From contig NZ_JAHAJN010000003.1 of NCBI RefSeq assembly GCF_018372215.1, positions 102,979-166,978 of the forward strand: DNA of 64,000 bases, given 5' to 3'. Shown piece by piece: positions 44,107 through 52,110 of the stretch (position 1 is the first letter of the stretch; the number at the start of each line of letters is the position of its first letter). The notes under the pieces are model-generated. The model was not told where the DNA came from, did not search any database, and saw nothing but the letters and a program-made list of their open reading frames with translations. Both the position numbers and the translations under genes were made by a program. This DNA is from Negativicoccus succinicivorans (GTDB lineage: Bacteria > Bacillota > Negativicutes > Veillonellales > Negativicoccaceae).

Positions 44107-45177
44107 ATGAAAGGTTTTGCAATGCTTGCCCCGAACGAAGTCGGCTTTACCGAAAAAGATCGTCCCGCGCTCTGCGCCAAAGACGCGTTGGTACGGCCGT
44201 TGGCGGTATCGCCTTGCACATCGGATATTCACACCGTTTACGAAGGCGCTCTGGGGGATCGCCATGACATGATTTTAGGCCACGAAGCGGTCGGCGTGAT
44301 CGTCGAAGTCGGCGCGGAGGTCAAAGATTTTAAGCCGGGCGACCGCGTCATCGTGCCCGCGATTACTCCGGACTGGGGCGCGGAGCGCTCGCAGGCGGGA
44401 TTCCCGATGCACTCGGGCGGGATGCTCGCCGGCTGGAAATTCTCCAACTTTAAAGACGGCGTTTTCGCCGACGTTTTCCACGTGAACGACGCGGACGCCA
44501 ACCTCGCTCTCTTGCCGGATTGGCTCGCTCCGGAACACGCCGTCATGCTCTGCGACATGGCCACCACCGGTTTGCACGGCGCGGAACTCGCCGATATCGG
44601 TTTCGGTCATTCCGTCGTCGTCATCGGCATCGGTGCCGTCGGTTTGATGGCCGTGCAGGGTGCCGCGTTGCGCGGTGCCGGTCACATCTACGCCGTCGGT
44701 TCGCGACCCATTTCGGTCAAAGTGGCGCAAGCGTTCGGCGCCAACACCATCGTGAACTATAAAGAAGGCCCGATCGCCGAACAGATCCTCAAACTGACGA
44801 ACGGCGCGGGCGTCGATCGCGTCATCATCGCGGGCGGCACAACGAAAACGCTCGGCCAGGCGATTGAAATGGTCAAACCGGGCGGCATCGTCAGCACCGT
44901 CAACTACTACAGCGGCGCTGATTATCTCGAAATCCCGCGTGAAGCGTGGGGCGCCGGCATGGCGCACAAACAGATCCGCGGCGGTCTGACGCCGGGCGGT
45001 CGTCTGCGCATGGAACAGCTGCTGGACATGGTCGAATCGGGACGCTTACGCATCGCCGAACTCGTCACTCATGTGTTCCGCGGCATGGAACATTTACCGG
45101 AAGCGCTTGAGTTGATGCACGACAAGCCGAAAGACCTGATTAAACCGGTCGTTTTAATCGACGAAGCTGATAAATAA
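44107..45177 (+). CDS. adh: NADP-dependent secondary (isopropanol-type) alcohol dehydrogenase
   Basis: 356 residues of the zinc medium-chain dehydrogenase family. Catalytic zinc ligands C37, H59, E60 and D150 lie at the same positions as in the Clostridium beijerinckii and Thermoanaerobacter secondary alcohol dehydrogenases. The structural zinc cysteines are absent, as in those enzymes. The nucleotide fold has GIGAVG (174-179), and G198-S199-R200 is the known NADP-binding signature. It would interconvert ketones and secondary alcohols. AAGGAGG precedes ATG 44107. It stands alone, with a terminator after it. Confidence 0.92.
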   Translation: MKGFAMLAPNEVGFTEKDRPALCAKDALVRPLAVSPCTSDIHTVYEGALGDRHDMILGHEAVGVIVEVGAEVKDFKPGDRVIVPAITPDWGAERSQAGFPMHSGGMLAGWKFSNFKDGVFADVFHVNDADANLALLPDWLAPEHAVMLCDMATTGLHGAELADIGFGHSVVVIGIGAVGLMAVQGAALRGAGHIYAVGSRPISVKVAQAFGANTIVNYKEGPIAEQILKLTNGAGVDRVIIAGGTTKTLGQAIEMVKPGGIVSTVNYYSGADYLEIPREAWGAGMAHKQIRGGLTPGGRLRMEQLLDMVESGRLRIAELVTHVFRGMEHLPEALELMHDKPKDLIKPVVLIDEADK

Positions 45178-45188
45178 AAAGCAAGCAT

Positions 45189-45215
45189 AAAAGGCAGTCC
45201 TCGGACTGCCTTTTT
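45189..45215 (+). terminator. Terminator after adh
   Basis: AAAAGGCAGTCC and GGACTGCCTTTTT with loop TC, 11 bases after the adh stop. Confidence 0.9.
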
Positions 45216-45382
45216 GCTTACGCGAATTTTACAAAATACTGCATTCTTTGGTCAACACGGTCCTTCCCTGCGTAAATAATTGCGGAAATTCGCGCCGTCT
45301 TCGGCGAAAACGGCGCATTTTTGAATACTCATTCAAATTTACAAAGAAACGGTGAAAAATTTACCGTATTTTGGTGACAGAT

Positions 45383-45391
45383 TGCTATTAT
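45383..45391 (+). promoter_or_regulatory. Possible extended -10 promoter of phoA
   Basis: TGCTATTAT lies 41 bases before the start codon; the -35 region is poor, which is common at promoters needing an activator. I could not find a clear Pho-box repeat. Confidence 0.4.
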
Positions 45392-45432
45392 ACGTTTAGC
45401 GAAAATGGATTTTCCATTAAGGGGAGGTTACT

Positions 45433-47298
45433 ATGAACGCACGCAGTATTACCAAATGCACCTTGCGCCTGTTCCTGGCCGCGGGAATTTTCTCGTTGGC
45501 GATGCCCGCCGATGTAAGTTTCGCGTCCGAACCGATGCCGACTTACATGTCGCAGCAGGCCAAAGCGGACTGGCAGCACGGTCAAAAGCTCGCATCCCGC
45601 AGCGCGGCCCGCACGGGAATCGCGATCATGCCGATCGATCAGGCGAAATTTTTAAAGGGTCAACGCTTTGACTTTGAAGTCGAAGTCAACGGCAATAATC
45701 CGACGGCGTTAAACGTCACCGTCAACGGCAAAGACGCCGCTAAATACTTCGGCAAAAAGCCGGTGATTACGGTACATGACGACTACACGTCGTACCGGAT
45801 CGACAACGTCAGCTTCAAAGCGCGCGGCGAAATCGACATCGCTGTCGCCGCCAATACTTCCAAAGGCGCGCTCAAACGCCAAATCAACTACAAAGTAGTC
45901 GATGAAAAGGCGAAGAAAAAAGCGAAAAACGTCATCCTCTTTGTCGGCGACGGCATGAGCCCGCAGATCAAAGAAGCGGCGCGCATTCTTTCCAAAGGGA
46001 TTTACGAAGGCCGCTACAACGGTCATCTGTCTATGGAAAACTTGCCGAACATGGCCTTTGTCACCACATCGGGTTACGACTCCCTGGTCACCGACTCCGC
46101 GAACTCGGCATCGGCCTACAACACGGGTCATAAATCCGTCGTCAACGCGATGGGCGTGTATGAAAACCGCACCAAAGATCCGATGGATGATCCGAAAGTC
46201 GAAACGATTGCCGAGATTATTAAACGAACCAAAGACATGGGCGTCGGCATCGTATCCACGGCCGCCATTACGGACGCGACGCCGGCCGCGGTAACCGCCC
46301 ACACCCGTCGTCGCGCGGAACAGCCGGCTATCGCCGCCGACTATCTCGCCGCGTACCACCGTCCGGATGTCATCCTCGGCGGCGGCGCGCAGTTCTTCCT
46401 GCCGCTTTCCACCAACGGTTCCAAACGGAAAGACGAACAGAACGTCATTGCCGATTTCGAAAAAGCGGGTTTCCAATTCGCCGGCAACCGTCAGGAAATG
46501 TTGGCGGCCAACGACAATAAACCTCTGCTCGGCCTCTTCACGATGAACCACATGAACGTCTACATGGATCGTGAATTTAAAAAGAATCCGGAAGTTCTGA
46601 AAAACTTCCCGGATCAGCCGAATTTGATTGAAATGACCGCGAAAGCGATTGATATTCTCTCGCATAACCCCAACGGTTTCTACCTGATGTCCGAAGGTGC
46701 CTGCATCGATAAGCAGCTGCACACGATGGATTGGCAGCGCGCCGCTTACGACACGATCGAATTGGACCAGGCCGTAGCCTACGCGACCGACTGGGCGAAA
46801 GCGCATGGCGATGATACGTTGATCGTTGTCATTGCCGACCACTCGCACGGCGTATCGCTGACCGGCACGTACCACGAACATGACGGCGTGAAAGGTCGCG
46901 ACGCGGTTCGCACGTACGCGGAAGCCGGCTGGCCGACATTCTCGGACCGCAACGCCGACGGCTACCCGGATGATCCCGATGCTGACGTAACGCTCGCTCT
47001 GCAATACGCCAACTTCCCGGACCACTACGAAAACTATCGCTTCCAGGCGAAACCGACTTCACCGGCGATTACCGGCGAGAACGGCAAGATTATCGGCAAC
47101 CCGTATCGCGCACCGAAAGGCGCTCGCTACATTGAAGGTTCGTTGCCTTCGACCAAGGAAACGCAAGAAGTCCACTCCGCGGATGACATCGTCGTCATGG
47201 CCGGCGGTCCGGGCTCGGAAGAATTCCACGGCCTGATGGACAACACCGAAATCTTCTTTGCGATCATGCGTGCTCTGGGTATTGACGCAACGAAGTAA
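45433..47298 (+). CDS. phoA: Alkaline phosphatase (PhoA family)
   Basis: 621 residues with a signal peptide (about 1-31, cleavage near SFASEP). An N-terminal extension to about residue 165 is beta-rich and Ig-like. The phosphatase domain begins at VILFVGDGMSP (D173, metal). The nucleophile is S222 in VTDSANSASAYNTGHKS; other metal sites lie in TDATPAAVTAH, EGACIDKQLH and IADHSHGVSL. The enzyme needs two zinc and one magnesium ion and frees phosphate outside the cytoplasm. GGGGAGG precedes ATG 45433. It is followed at close spacing by genes that look metal-related. Confidence 0.93.
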   Translation: MNARSITKCTLRLFLAAGIFSLAMPADVSFASEPMPTYMSQQAKADWQHGQKLASRSAARTGIAIMPIDQAKFLKGQRFDFEVEVNGNNPTALNVTVNGKDAAKYFGKKPVITVHDDYTSYRIDNVSFKARGEIDIAVAANTSKGALKRQINYKVVDEKAKKKAKNVILFVGDGMSPQIKEAARILSKGIYEGRYNGHLSMENLPNMAFVTTSGYDSLVTDSANSASAYNTGHKSVVNAMGVYENRTKDPMDDPKVETIAEIIKRTKDMGVGIVSTAAITDATPAAVTAHTRRRAEQPAIAADYLAAYHRPDVILGGGAQFFLPLSTNGSKRKDEQNVIADFEKAGFQFAGNRQEMLAANDNKPLLGLFTMNHMNVYMDREFKKNPEVLKNFPDQPNLIEMTAKAIDILSHNPNGFYLMSEGACIDKQLHTMDWQRAAYDTIELDQAVAYATDWAKAHGDDTLIVVIADHSHGVSLTGTYHEHDGVKGRDAVRTYAEAGWPTFSDRNADGYPDDPDADVTLALQYANFPDHYENYRFQAKPTSPAITGENGKIIGNPYRAPKGARYIEGSLPSTKETQEVHSADDIVVMAGGPGSEEFHGLMDNTEIFFAIMRALGIDATK

Positions 47299-47328
47299 CA
47301 AACAACATAGTACGAGAGGAGCATGACC

Positions 47329-47772
47329 ATGCAACGTCAATTATTGCATCTCGTTCTTGCTCTGGTTGTGGCTTTAAGCGCAAGCAGCGGAGTGGTTCAC
47401 GCCGCTGCTTCGCTTTCTTTTGGGCAAATGTACGCGGGCTCTACCGTTCGCGGTTTGGTTTTGTCCGATTATTTGCAAAGTCTCGCCGGGCAGGAAGTGG
47501 AGATGACAGGCTTTATGGCCCCGCCGTTAACGCCGACCATTAATTTTTTCGTGTTGACGGAAGTACCGATGTCTGTTTGTCCGTTCTGTTCGACAGATGC
47601 CGATTGGCCGAATAATATTGTGGTCGTAAAATTGCAGGAACCCGTTGTCGCATTGCCTTTTGACGCGCCTATCACGGTGCGCGGTTCGCTCGAACTCGGT
47701 TCGGCGGTCGACGCGGAAACGGGCTTTGTATCATTGGTTCGCATTAACGCCCACAGCGTTACAGCGCAATAG
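47329..47772 (+). CDS. Exported protein with CPFC motif, DUF3299-like
   Basis: 147 residues with a signal peptide cleaved near VHAAAS. A single beta domain has EVEMTGFMAPPL and the motif MSVCPFCSTDADWPNNIVVV; the two Cys may bind metal or form a redox pair. The pattern is like that of DUF3299 proteins, in which a Cys/His motif sits at the same place. Such proteins are found beside ABC systems linked to zinc (the Vibrio Zrg genes, from memory). The second ATG at 47329 has better spacing to GAGGAG than the first at 47323. It is 30 bases after phoA. Confidence 0.75.
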   Translation: MQRQLLHLVLALVVALSASSGVVHAAASLSFGQMYAGSTVRGLVLSDYLQSLAGQEVEMTGFMAPPLTPTINFFVLTEVPMSVCPFCSTDADWPNNIVVVKLQEPVVALPFDAPITVRGSLELGSAVDAETGFVSLVRINAHSVTAQ

Positions 47773-47782
47773 GAGTAAATGT

Positions 47783-48454
47783 ATGATCAATTTACGCAAT
47801 GTGAAAAAATCATATCGTGACGGCAATCACGAACGCACCGTATTGGCGATCGACGTGCTGGAGCTTGGCGACTGCAGTCAATGGGCGCTGGTCGGTCCCA
47901 GCGGCAGCGGCAAGTCGACGTTGCTGCACTTACTGGCGGGGTTAACGCGCGCGCAGGAAGGCGTAATTCAGATCGACGGCACGGATCTTACGGCTTGCCG
48001 TGAGTCCGAACTCGATGAATTTCGCGCGGCGCATGTCGGCTACGTCATGCAAAACTTTTCTTTATTGCCGACTTTACGCGCGCGGGATAATATCCTGGCC
48101 GGCGCTTTTTTCGCCCGCACCTCTGATCGCGACCGTGCCGACGCGGCGGAAGAACTTTTGCGCTCGGTCGGTTTACCGGAACGCGGTCATCAGTTGCCGC
48201 GCGAACTCAGCATGGGAGAACAGCAGCGCGTAGCGGTAGCGCGCGCTCTCATCAAAAATCCCGATTATATTTTCGCCGATGAGCCCACCGCCAGCCTGGA
48301 TCGCGCCACGGGTATGGCCGTGATCGAACTTTTACAGCAACGCGCGCGCGCGGCGGGCGCCACGCTGATTGTAGCGACCCATGATAAAGACGTCGCTGCG
48401 AAGCTCGACGGCACGATTCGTTTGGAAGGAGGCCGCCTATGCTGCGCCAAATAG
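47783..48454 (+). CDS. LolD/MacB-type ABC transporter ATPase
   Basis: 223 residues with Walker A GPSGSGKST, Q-loop YVMQNFSLLPTLRARDN, signature ELSMGEQQRVAVARAL (SMGEQ in place of the usual SGGQQ) and Walker B YIFADEPTASLD. It belongs to the LolCDE/MacB/FtsE group of mechanotransmitting ABC systems. AGGAG precedes ATG 47783; the longer frame to 47645 is inside the previous gene. It overlaps its permease by 16 bases. Confidence 0.92.
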   Translation: MINLRNVKKSYRDGNHERTVLAIDVLELGDCSQWALVGPSGSGKSTLLHLLAGLTRAQEGVIQIDGTDLTACRESELDEFRAAHVGYVMQNFSLLPTLRARDNILAGAFFARTSDRDRADAAEELLRSVGLPERGHQLPRELSMGEQQRVAVARALIKNPDYIFADEPTASLDRATGMAVIELLQQRARAAGATLIVATHDKDVAAKLDGTIRLEGGRLCCAK

Positions 48455-49803
48455 CTTGGAGCGAACTGCGCCACCGGCCGTGGCAAACGCTTTTGCTGAC
48501 GCTTTTAATCGCGCTGGCGATCGCCTCCTCCGTATTTATCGCCGCGCTTTCGTTCGGCATGCATTACGGACTCACGAAAGCGACCGAACCGTTCCAGCAA
48601 ATTGTCGGCGCCAAAGGCAGCGCCAACCAGTTGGTACTCAACACGGTATATTTGAAAGACCGTCCGATTGGTAACGTCACCGGCGATGTTTTTCAAGAAG
48701 TAAAAGCCAATCCGTTGGTAAAGCAGGCGATCCCGCTGGCGTTCGGTGACAACTGGCGCGGTTTTCGCATCGTCGGCACCGAAAATACGATTTTCGATTA
48801 TCGCGTCAAGCCGCAAAGCGAACCATGGCTGAAAGTTGCGTCGGGCCGCCGTTTCAACGCGCCTTTTGAAGCGGTCATCGGCGACGGCGCCGCGAAACTT
48901 TTGGGCGCTAAAATCGGCGACACATTTCAATCCATTCACGGCGCGACCGCGCACGGTCATGTCCACAAAGATCAAATCTACACGGTCGTCGGTATTTTGG
49001 CGCCGGTGGAAGGTCCGTACGATCACGCCGTTTTAACGGATATCCGCAGCGTCTGGCTGGCGCATGAACACCACCATGATCACGAACACGAAGCCGCCGC
49101 GCACGAAGAAGAACATGAACATGAACACGAAGCCGCCGCGCACGAAGAAGAACATGAACATGAACACGAAGCCGCCGCGCATGAAGAAGAACATGAACAT
49201 GAACATGAACATGAACACGAACACGAAGCCGCCGCGCAAGACGTGAACGACGGTGAGCACGCCGCGACCGCGGGACAGGTGACGGCCGTATTGATTCAGC
49301 CGCAAGGCTACGGTCAGGCGTTGAAACTCGCCATGGAGTTCCAGCAGCGCAACGACGCGCAACTGGTCTTTCCGGCGCAGGTCATTATTCAACTTTTCTC
49401 CCTGATGGGCCAAGGCGAAAAAATGTGGTGGTACATCGGCGCCTTTTTCATCGCCGCCGCTCTGTTAGTCGTTCTTTCCACGCTCTATCTTTCCGGTCTG
49501 CAGCGTTTACCTGAACGCGCGATTCTGCGCGTACTGGGCGCCAAACGTTCGGAACTTTTGACCGTGACACTCTGGCAAAACGGTTTGATTATAGTCCTCG
49601 GCGGAATTCTCGGCTACGTTCTCGGTTACGCGGGTTATCTCGGCGTCCGTTCGCTGATGGCGACGAATACGGCGATCGCTTTGCCGCTGATATTTCTGAA
49701 AGAGCCGCTGTTGATCGCGCTGGGTACCATGGCCGTCGGCTTGCTGGCTTCATTAATTCCCGCATGGCTGCTGGCGCGCAAAGATACGCTTTCTAAACTG
49801 TAA
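48439..49803 (+). CDS. FtsX/MacB-type ABC permease with His/Glu repeat
   Basis: 454 residues. One N-terminal membrane span (about 13-37) is followed by a large periplasmic domain and three C-terminal spans (about 330-352, 378-402 and 423-446), the MacB/LolE layout. Inside the periplasmic domain, residues about 209-267 form a run of His and Glu broken by Ala triplets, encoded by a 39-base tandem repeat. Such runs bind zinc or similar ions. The transporter probably moves or senses a metal or a metal-bound protein, but an export role for a lipoprotein cannot be excluded. Confidence 0.88.
   Translation: MLRQIAWSELRHRPWQTLLLTLLIALAIASSVFIAALSFGMHYGLTKATEPFQQIVGAKGSANQLVLNTVYLKDRPIGNVTGDVFQEVKANPLVKQAIPLAFGDNWRGFRIVGTENTIFDYRVKPQSEPWLKVASGRRFNAPFEAVIGDGAAKLLGAKIGDTFQSIHGATAHGHVHKDQIYTVVGILAPVEGPYDHAVLTDIRSVWLAHEHHHDHEHEAAAHEEEHEHEHEAAAHEEEHEHEHEAAAHEEEHEHEHEHEHEHEAAAQDVNDGEHAATAGQVTAVLIQPQGYGQALKLAMEFQQRNDAQLVFPAQVIIQLFSLMGQGEKMWWYIGAFFIAAALLVVLSTLYLSGLQRLPERAILRVLGAKRSELLTVTLWQNGLIIVLGGILGYVLGYAGYLGVRSLMATNTAIALPLIFLKEPLLIALGTMAVGLLASLIPAWLLARKDTLSKL
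49081..49239 (+). repeat. 39-bp tandem repeat coding for HEHEAAAHEEEHE units
   Basis: Three full 39-base units (49081-49119, 49120-49158 and 49159-49197) differ at only one or two bases each. A fourth, altered unit extends the His-Glu part before QDVND. Near identity at the third codon positions points to recent expansion by slippage, so copy number may vary between strains. Confidence 0.9.
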
Positions 49804-49818
49804 GCAGTCCACGCAATC

Positions 49819-49852
49819 AAAAAGACGAAATCAAAATGATTTCGTCTTTTTT
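49819..49852. terminator. Bidirectional terminator between the ABC operon and the metallophosphoesterase
   Basis: AAAAAGACGAAATCA and TGATTTCGTCTTTTT with loop AAA, between two convergent operons. Confidence 0.9.
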
Positions 49853-49867
49853 CTTTGCCGTTTTTTC

Positions 49868-50572
49868 TCACAGCGGCAAAGGAATCTCCAAAGGACTGAA
49901 TTGCAAGTAATCCGCGCTCGTGAGATAAAGAGGCACGCCGTGGATTTCCCGCGGCAAATAACGGAAATTTTGCTCGTCATGGATATGTCCGTAAATATAT
50001 CCGAGCGCTCCGTATCGCTTCGCGATGTCCGCCATCTCGGTCGGTTCGCGCGCTTCATTGAACGGCGGATAATGCGTGGCCACGAGCAGCTTGGTAAAAC
50101 CGGCTTCCCGCGCCAACGTCAACGAACGTTCCAGACGTTGCAATTCGCGCGCCCAAACGACTTCGTCTTCCGGCTTCCACTGCGTATCTCCCGGCGCGAT
50201 CCAGCCGCGCGTGCCGGCGATAGCCACCGTGTCGGTCAGCGGGATAAAGTTATTGTGTAAAAAAAGCAATTCATGATCGGTCGCGCGTTGCATTTTCGCA
50301 AGTCCCGCCCACCAATAATCATGATTGCCCCGCAAAATGATTTTACGTCCCGGCAACGCCCGAATAAAATCCAAATCGGGAGCGGCCTCTTCGAGCTTCA
50401 TCGCCCACGAAACATCGCCGCCGATCAACACCGTATCTTCCTGCGCCACCTGCTGGCGCCAATTCGTTTCCACTTTCTGCCGATGGTTCCGCCAGCGATC
50501 GCCGAAAACATCCATCGGCTTTTGCGGCGGATCGCCCGACAGGTGCAAATCGCTTAATGCCCAAAATCGCAT
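49868..50572 (-). CDS. Metallophosphoesterase
   Basis: 234 residues with the five metallophosphoesterase blocks: SDLHLSG at the start, GGDVSWAM, LRGNHDYWW, TKLLVATHYPPF and YGHIHDEQNF. It cleaves phosphoester bonds using two metal ions; the natural substrate is not evident. It is the last gene of the rnjA operon. Its ATG directly follows the TAG of the previous gene. Confidence 0.9.
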   Translation of the reverse strand: MRFWALSDLHLSGDPPQKPMDVFGDRWRNHRQKVETNWRQQVAQEDTVLIGGDVSWAMKLEEAAPDLDFIRALPGRKIILRGNHDYWWAGLAKMQRATDHELLFLHNNFIPLTDTVAIAGTRGWIAPGDTQWKPEDEVVWARELQRLERSLTLAREAGFTKLLVATHYPPFNEAREPTEMADIAKRYGALGYIYGHIHDEQNFRYLPREIHGVPLYLTSADYLQFSPLEIPLPL

Positions 50573-51340
50573 CTATCGTCTCCTTGTCGCCGTCCAAAGC
50601 GGCATAAGTTCCTCACGGATCCCCTGCCGCGCCTTCGCATCGGGCGCTTGCGTGAGCATGTAGCCCAAAAAGAGCGGGCTCGTCACGCCGCGCGCGATAA
50701 TTTTACAGTATTCATAGTCGGCCGCGTAGAAAAACAAATTATAGCTGGCATATCCCCAGCCGTTCGGATCGACAATCACTTTCACAAGTTTTTGAATGCT
50801 GTCGGCAAATTCATCCAAACGCCTCGGATCTTTCAGACGTACATTAAATTCACGCAACCCGCAGATAGGATGATCCGACAGCGTCACGCGCACGCTGTTC
50901 GTTTCATGCAAAACTTCGCCGTCAAGCTGATCCAACCGCACATTTTGCATGTAGTCAAACGATTCGCAACCGATAATTTGCGAATGCGGATGCCGAATGG
51001 AACCGCCCGAAGTCGGACCGAAGTTGCGGTAATAAATCACGGAGCGGAAGCGGCGTCTGGCAATCGTTTCACGCCATTTTTCCATGCTGAAGCGTAAAAT
51101 ATTTTCCCATTCTTCCGGCGCGTACGTCGCGATATCGCTGTCATGTTTCGCCGTTTCGATCAACACGGTCTGCCAGGTTTTTTCCATGACGGGATATTTG
51201 TTGACGAGCCAAATCATATCGTCTTTTTGTGCGAGGATATCAGTCAAATGCTCGCGGGCGCAAAACGGACAGGGATCATGCAAAACGCTGCGCGGTTTCT
51301 GCGCGGCCACGCGCGGATTAAATAAAATCGGTTCTTGCAC
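50573..51340 (-). CDS. DUF4931/GalT-like HIT-superfamily protein
   Basis: 255 residues. A zinc pair CPFC near residue 30, a GalT-like core SVIYYRNFGPTSGGSIRHPHSQIIG with the HPHSQ nucleotidyl-transferase motif, and a C-terminal second half are seen. It resembles galactose-1-phosphate uridylyltransferase but is shorter, as in the DUF4931 group. The GTG at 51340 was chosen because AAGGAGG lies 5 bases upstream; the frame to 51727 lies within the udg gene. It is probably a nucleotide-sugar or nucleotide phosphate transferase or hydrolase; the substrate is unknown. Confidence 0.85.
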   Translation of the reverse strand: MQEPILFNPRVAAQKPRSVLHDPCPFCAREHLTDILAQKDDMIWLVNKYPVMEKTWQTVLIETAKHDSDIATYAPEEWENILRFSMEKWRETIARRRFRSVIYYRNFGPTSGGSIRHPHSQIIGCESFDYMQNVRLDQLDGEVLHETNSVRVTLSDHPICGLREFNVRLKDPRRLDEFADSIQKLVKVIVDPNGWGYASYNLFFYAADYEYCKIIARGVTSPLFLGYMLTQAPDAKARQGIREELMPLWTATRRR

Positions 51341-51351
51341 AATAACCTCCT

Positions 51352-52107
51352 TCAGCGCCTCTGCGCGCGCTCCTGACGACGTTTGTCGAACAGACCCTTG
51401 AGATCCGGCGGCGTCGCCGCTTGCCAGCGGTATGCGGGAACGGCGGCCGCCGCTTTTTCTTTGGCCGCCAGTAAATCGTAGTATACCTGCCACTTCGCTT
51501 CCTTTTCCGCCTGCCCCGTCAAACGCAACAGGTACGCGGGATGAAACGTCGGCATGACGGGATAGACTTCGTTCGTGCCCGGCAGGGTCCACTGCAACCA
51601 TTGACCGCGCGAACGTACCATGCCCAATTCGCGGCCGGCGAAAAAACGCAGCGCGACTTTTCCCAAAGCGACGATCGCGCGCGGTTTCCCCAGCGCGATT
51701 TCGCGGCAGAGCCAGCGCGCAGCGCAAATATCCGCCTCCGCAGCTTGCGGCGTGCGATTATTGCGCGGTCGACACTTGACGATATTCGTCACATACACGC
51801 GGTCGCGCGTAATGCCTACCGACCAAAGCACGCGGTCTAAAAGTTGCCCGCTCGGGCCGACCAACGGCACGCCGTACGCGTCTTCCACACCGCCCGGTCC
51901 CTCGCCGACCAGCATCAACGGCGCGTCGATCGGACCGGTCGCGCCGGTCGGACCGTGATTCGGTTCCGCGCCGAGGCGACAATGGCGGCAATGCTTCACC
52001 GTTTCGTACCAACGTTCCGTAAACGACTCCGCGCTGTCCGGCAAGGTCTGCCAATTTGTCGGCGCGGTATCCTTCCACCAATCGATCTCGCTCGTCCCGT
52101 CCGTCAT
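51352..52107 (-). CDS. udg: Uracil-DNA glycosylase, iron-sulphur type (family 4)
   Basis: 251 residues. Catalytic motif A MLVGEGPGGVEDAYGVPLVGPSGQLLD and motif TFHPAYLLR near residue 200 are family 4/5 features. The four iron-sulphur Cys are in CRHCRLG near the start and NIVKCRPRNNRT/DICAARWL in the middle. It removes uracil from DNA. It lies 4 bases downstream of dnaB, in the same operon as the helicase. Confidence 0.92.
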   Translation of the reverse strand: MTDGTSEIDWWKDTAPTNWQTLPDSAESFTERWYETVKHCRHCRLGAEPNHGPTGATGPIDAPLMLVGEGPGGVEDAYGVPLVGPSGQLLDRVLWSVGITRDRVYVTNIVKCRPRNNRTPQAAEADICAARWLCREIALGKPRAIVALGKVALRFFAGRELGMVRSRGQWLQWTLPGTNEVYPVMPTFHPAYLLRLTGQAEKEAKWQVYYDLLAAKEKAAAAVPAYRWQAATPPDLKGLFDKRRQERAQRR

Positions 52108-52110
52108 GAA

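Noticed and set aside
45709..47025. 438-codon minus-strand frame opposite phoA
   Set aside because: Shadow frame of the strongly biased phoA coding sequence; no start signal or family motif.
49063..49239. Regular short repeats that could suggest a CRISPR array
   Set aside because: The repeats are contiguous without spacers, stay in frame and encode a His/Glu run within a permease.
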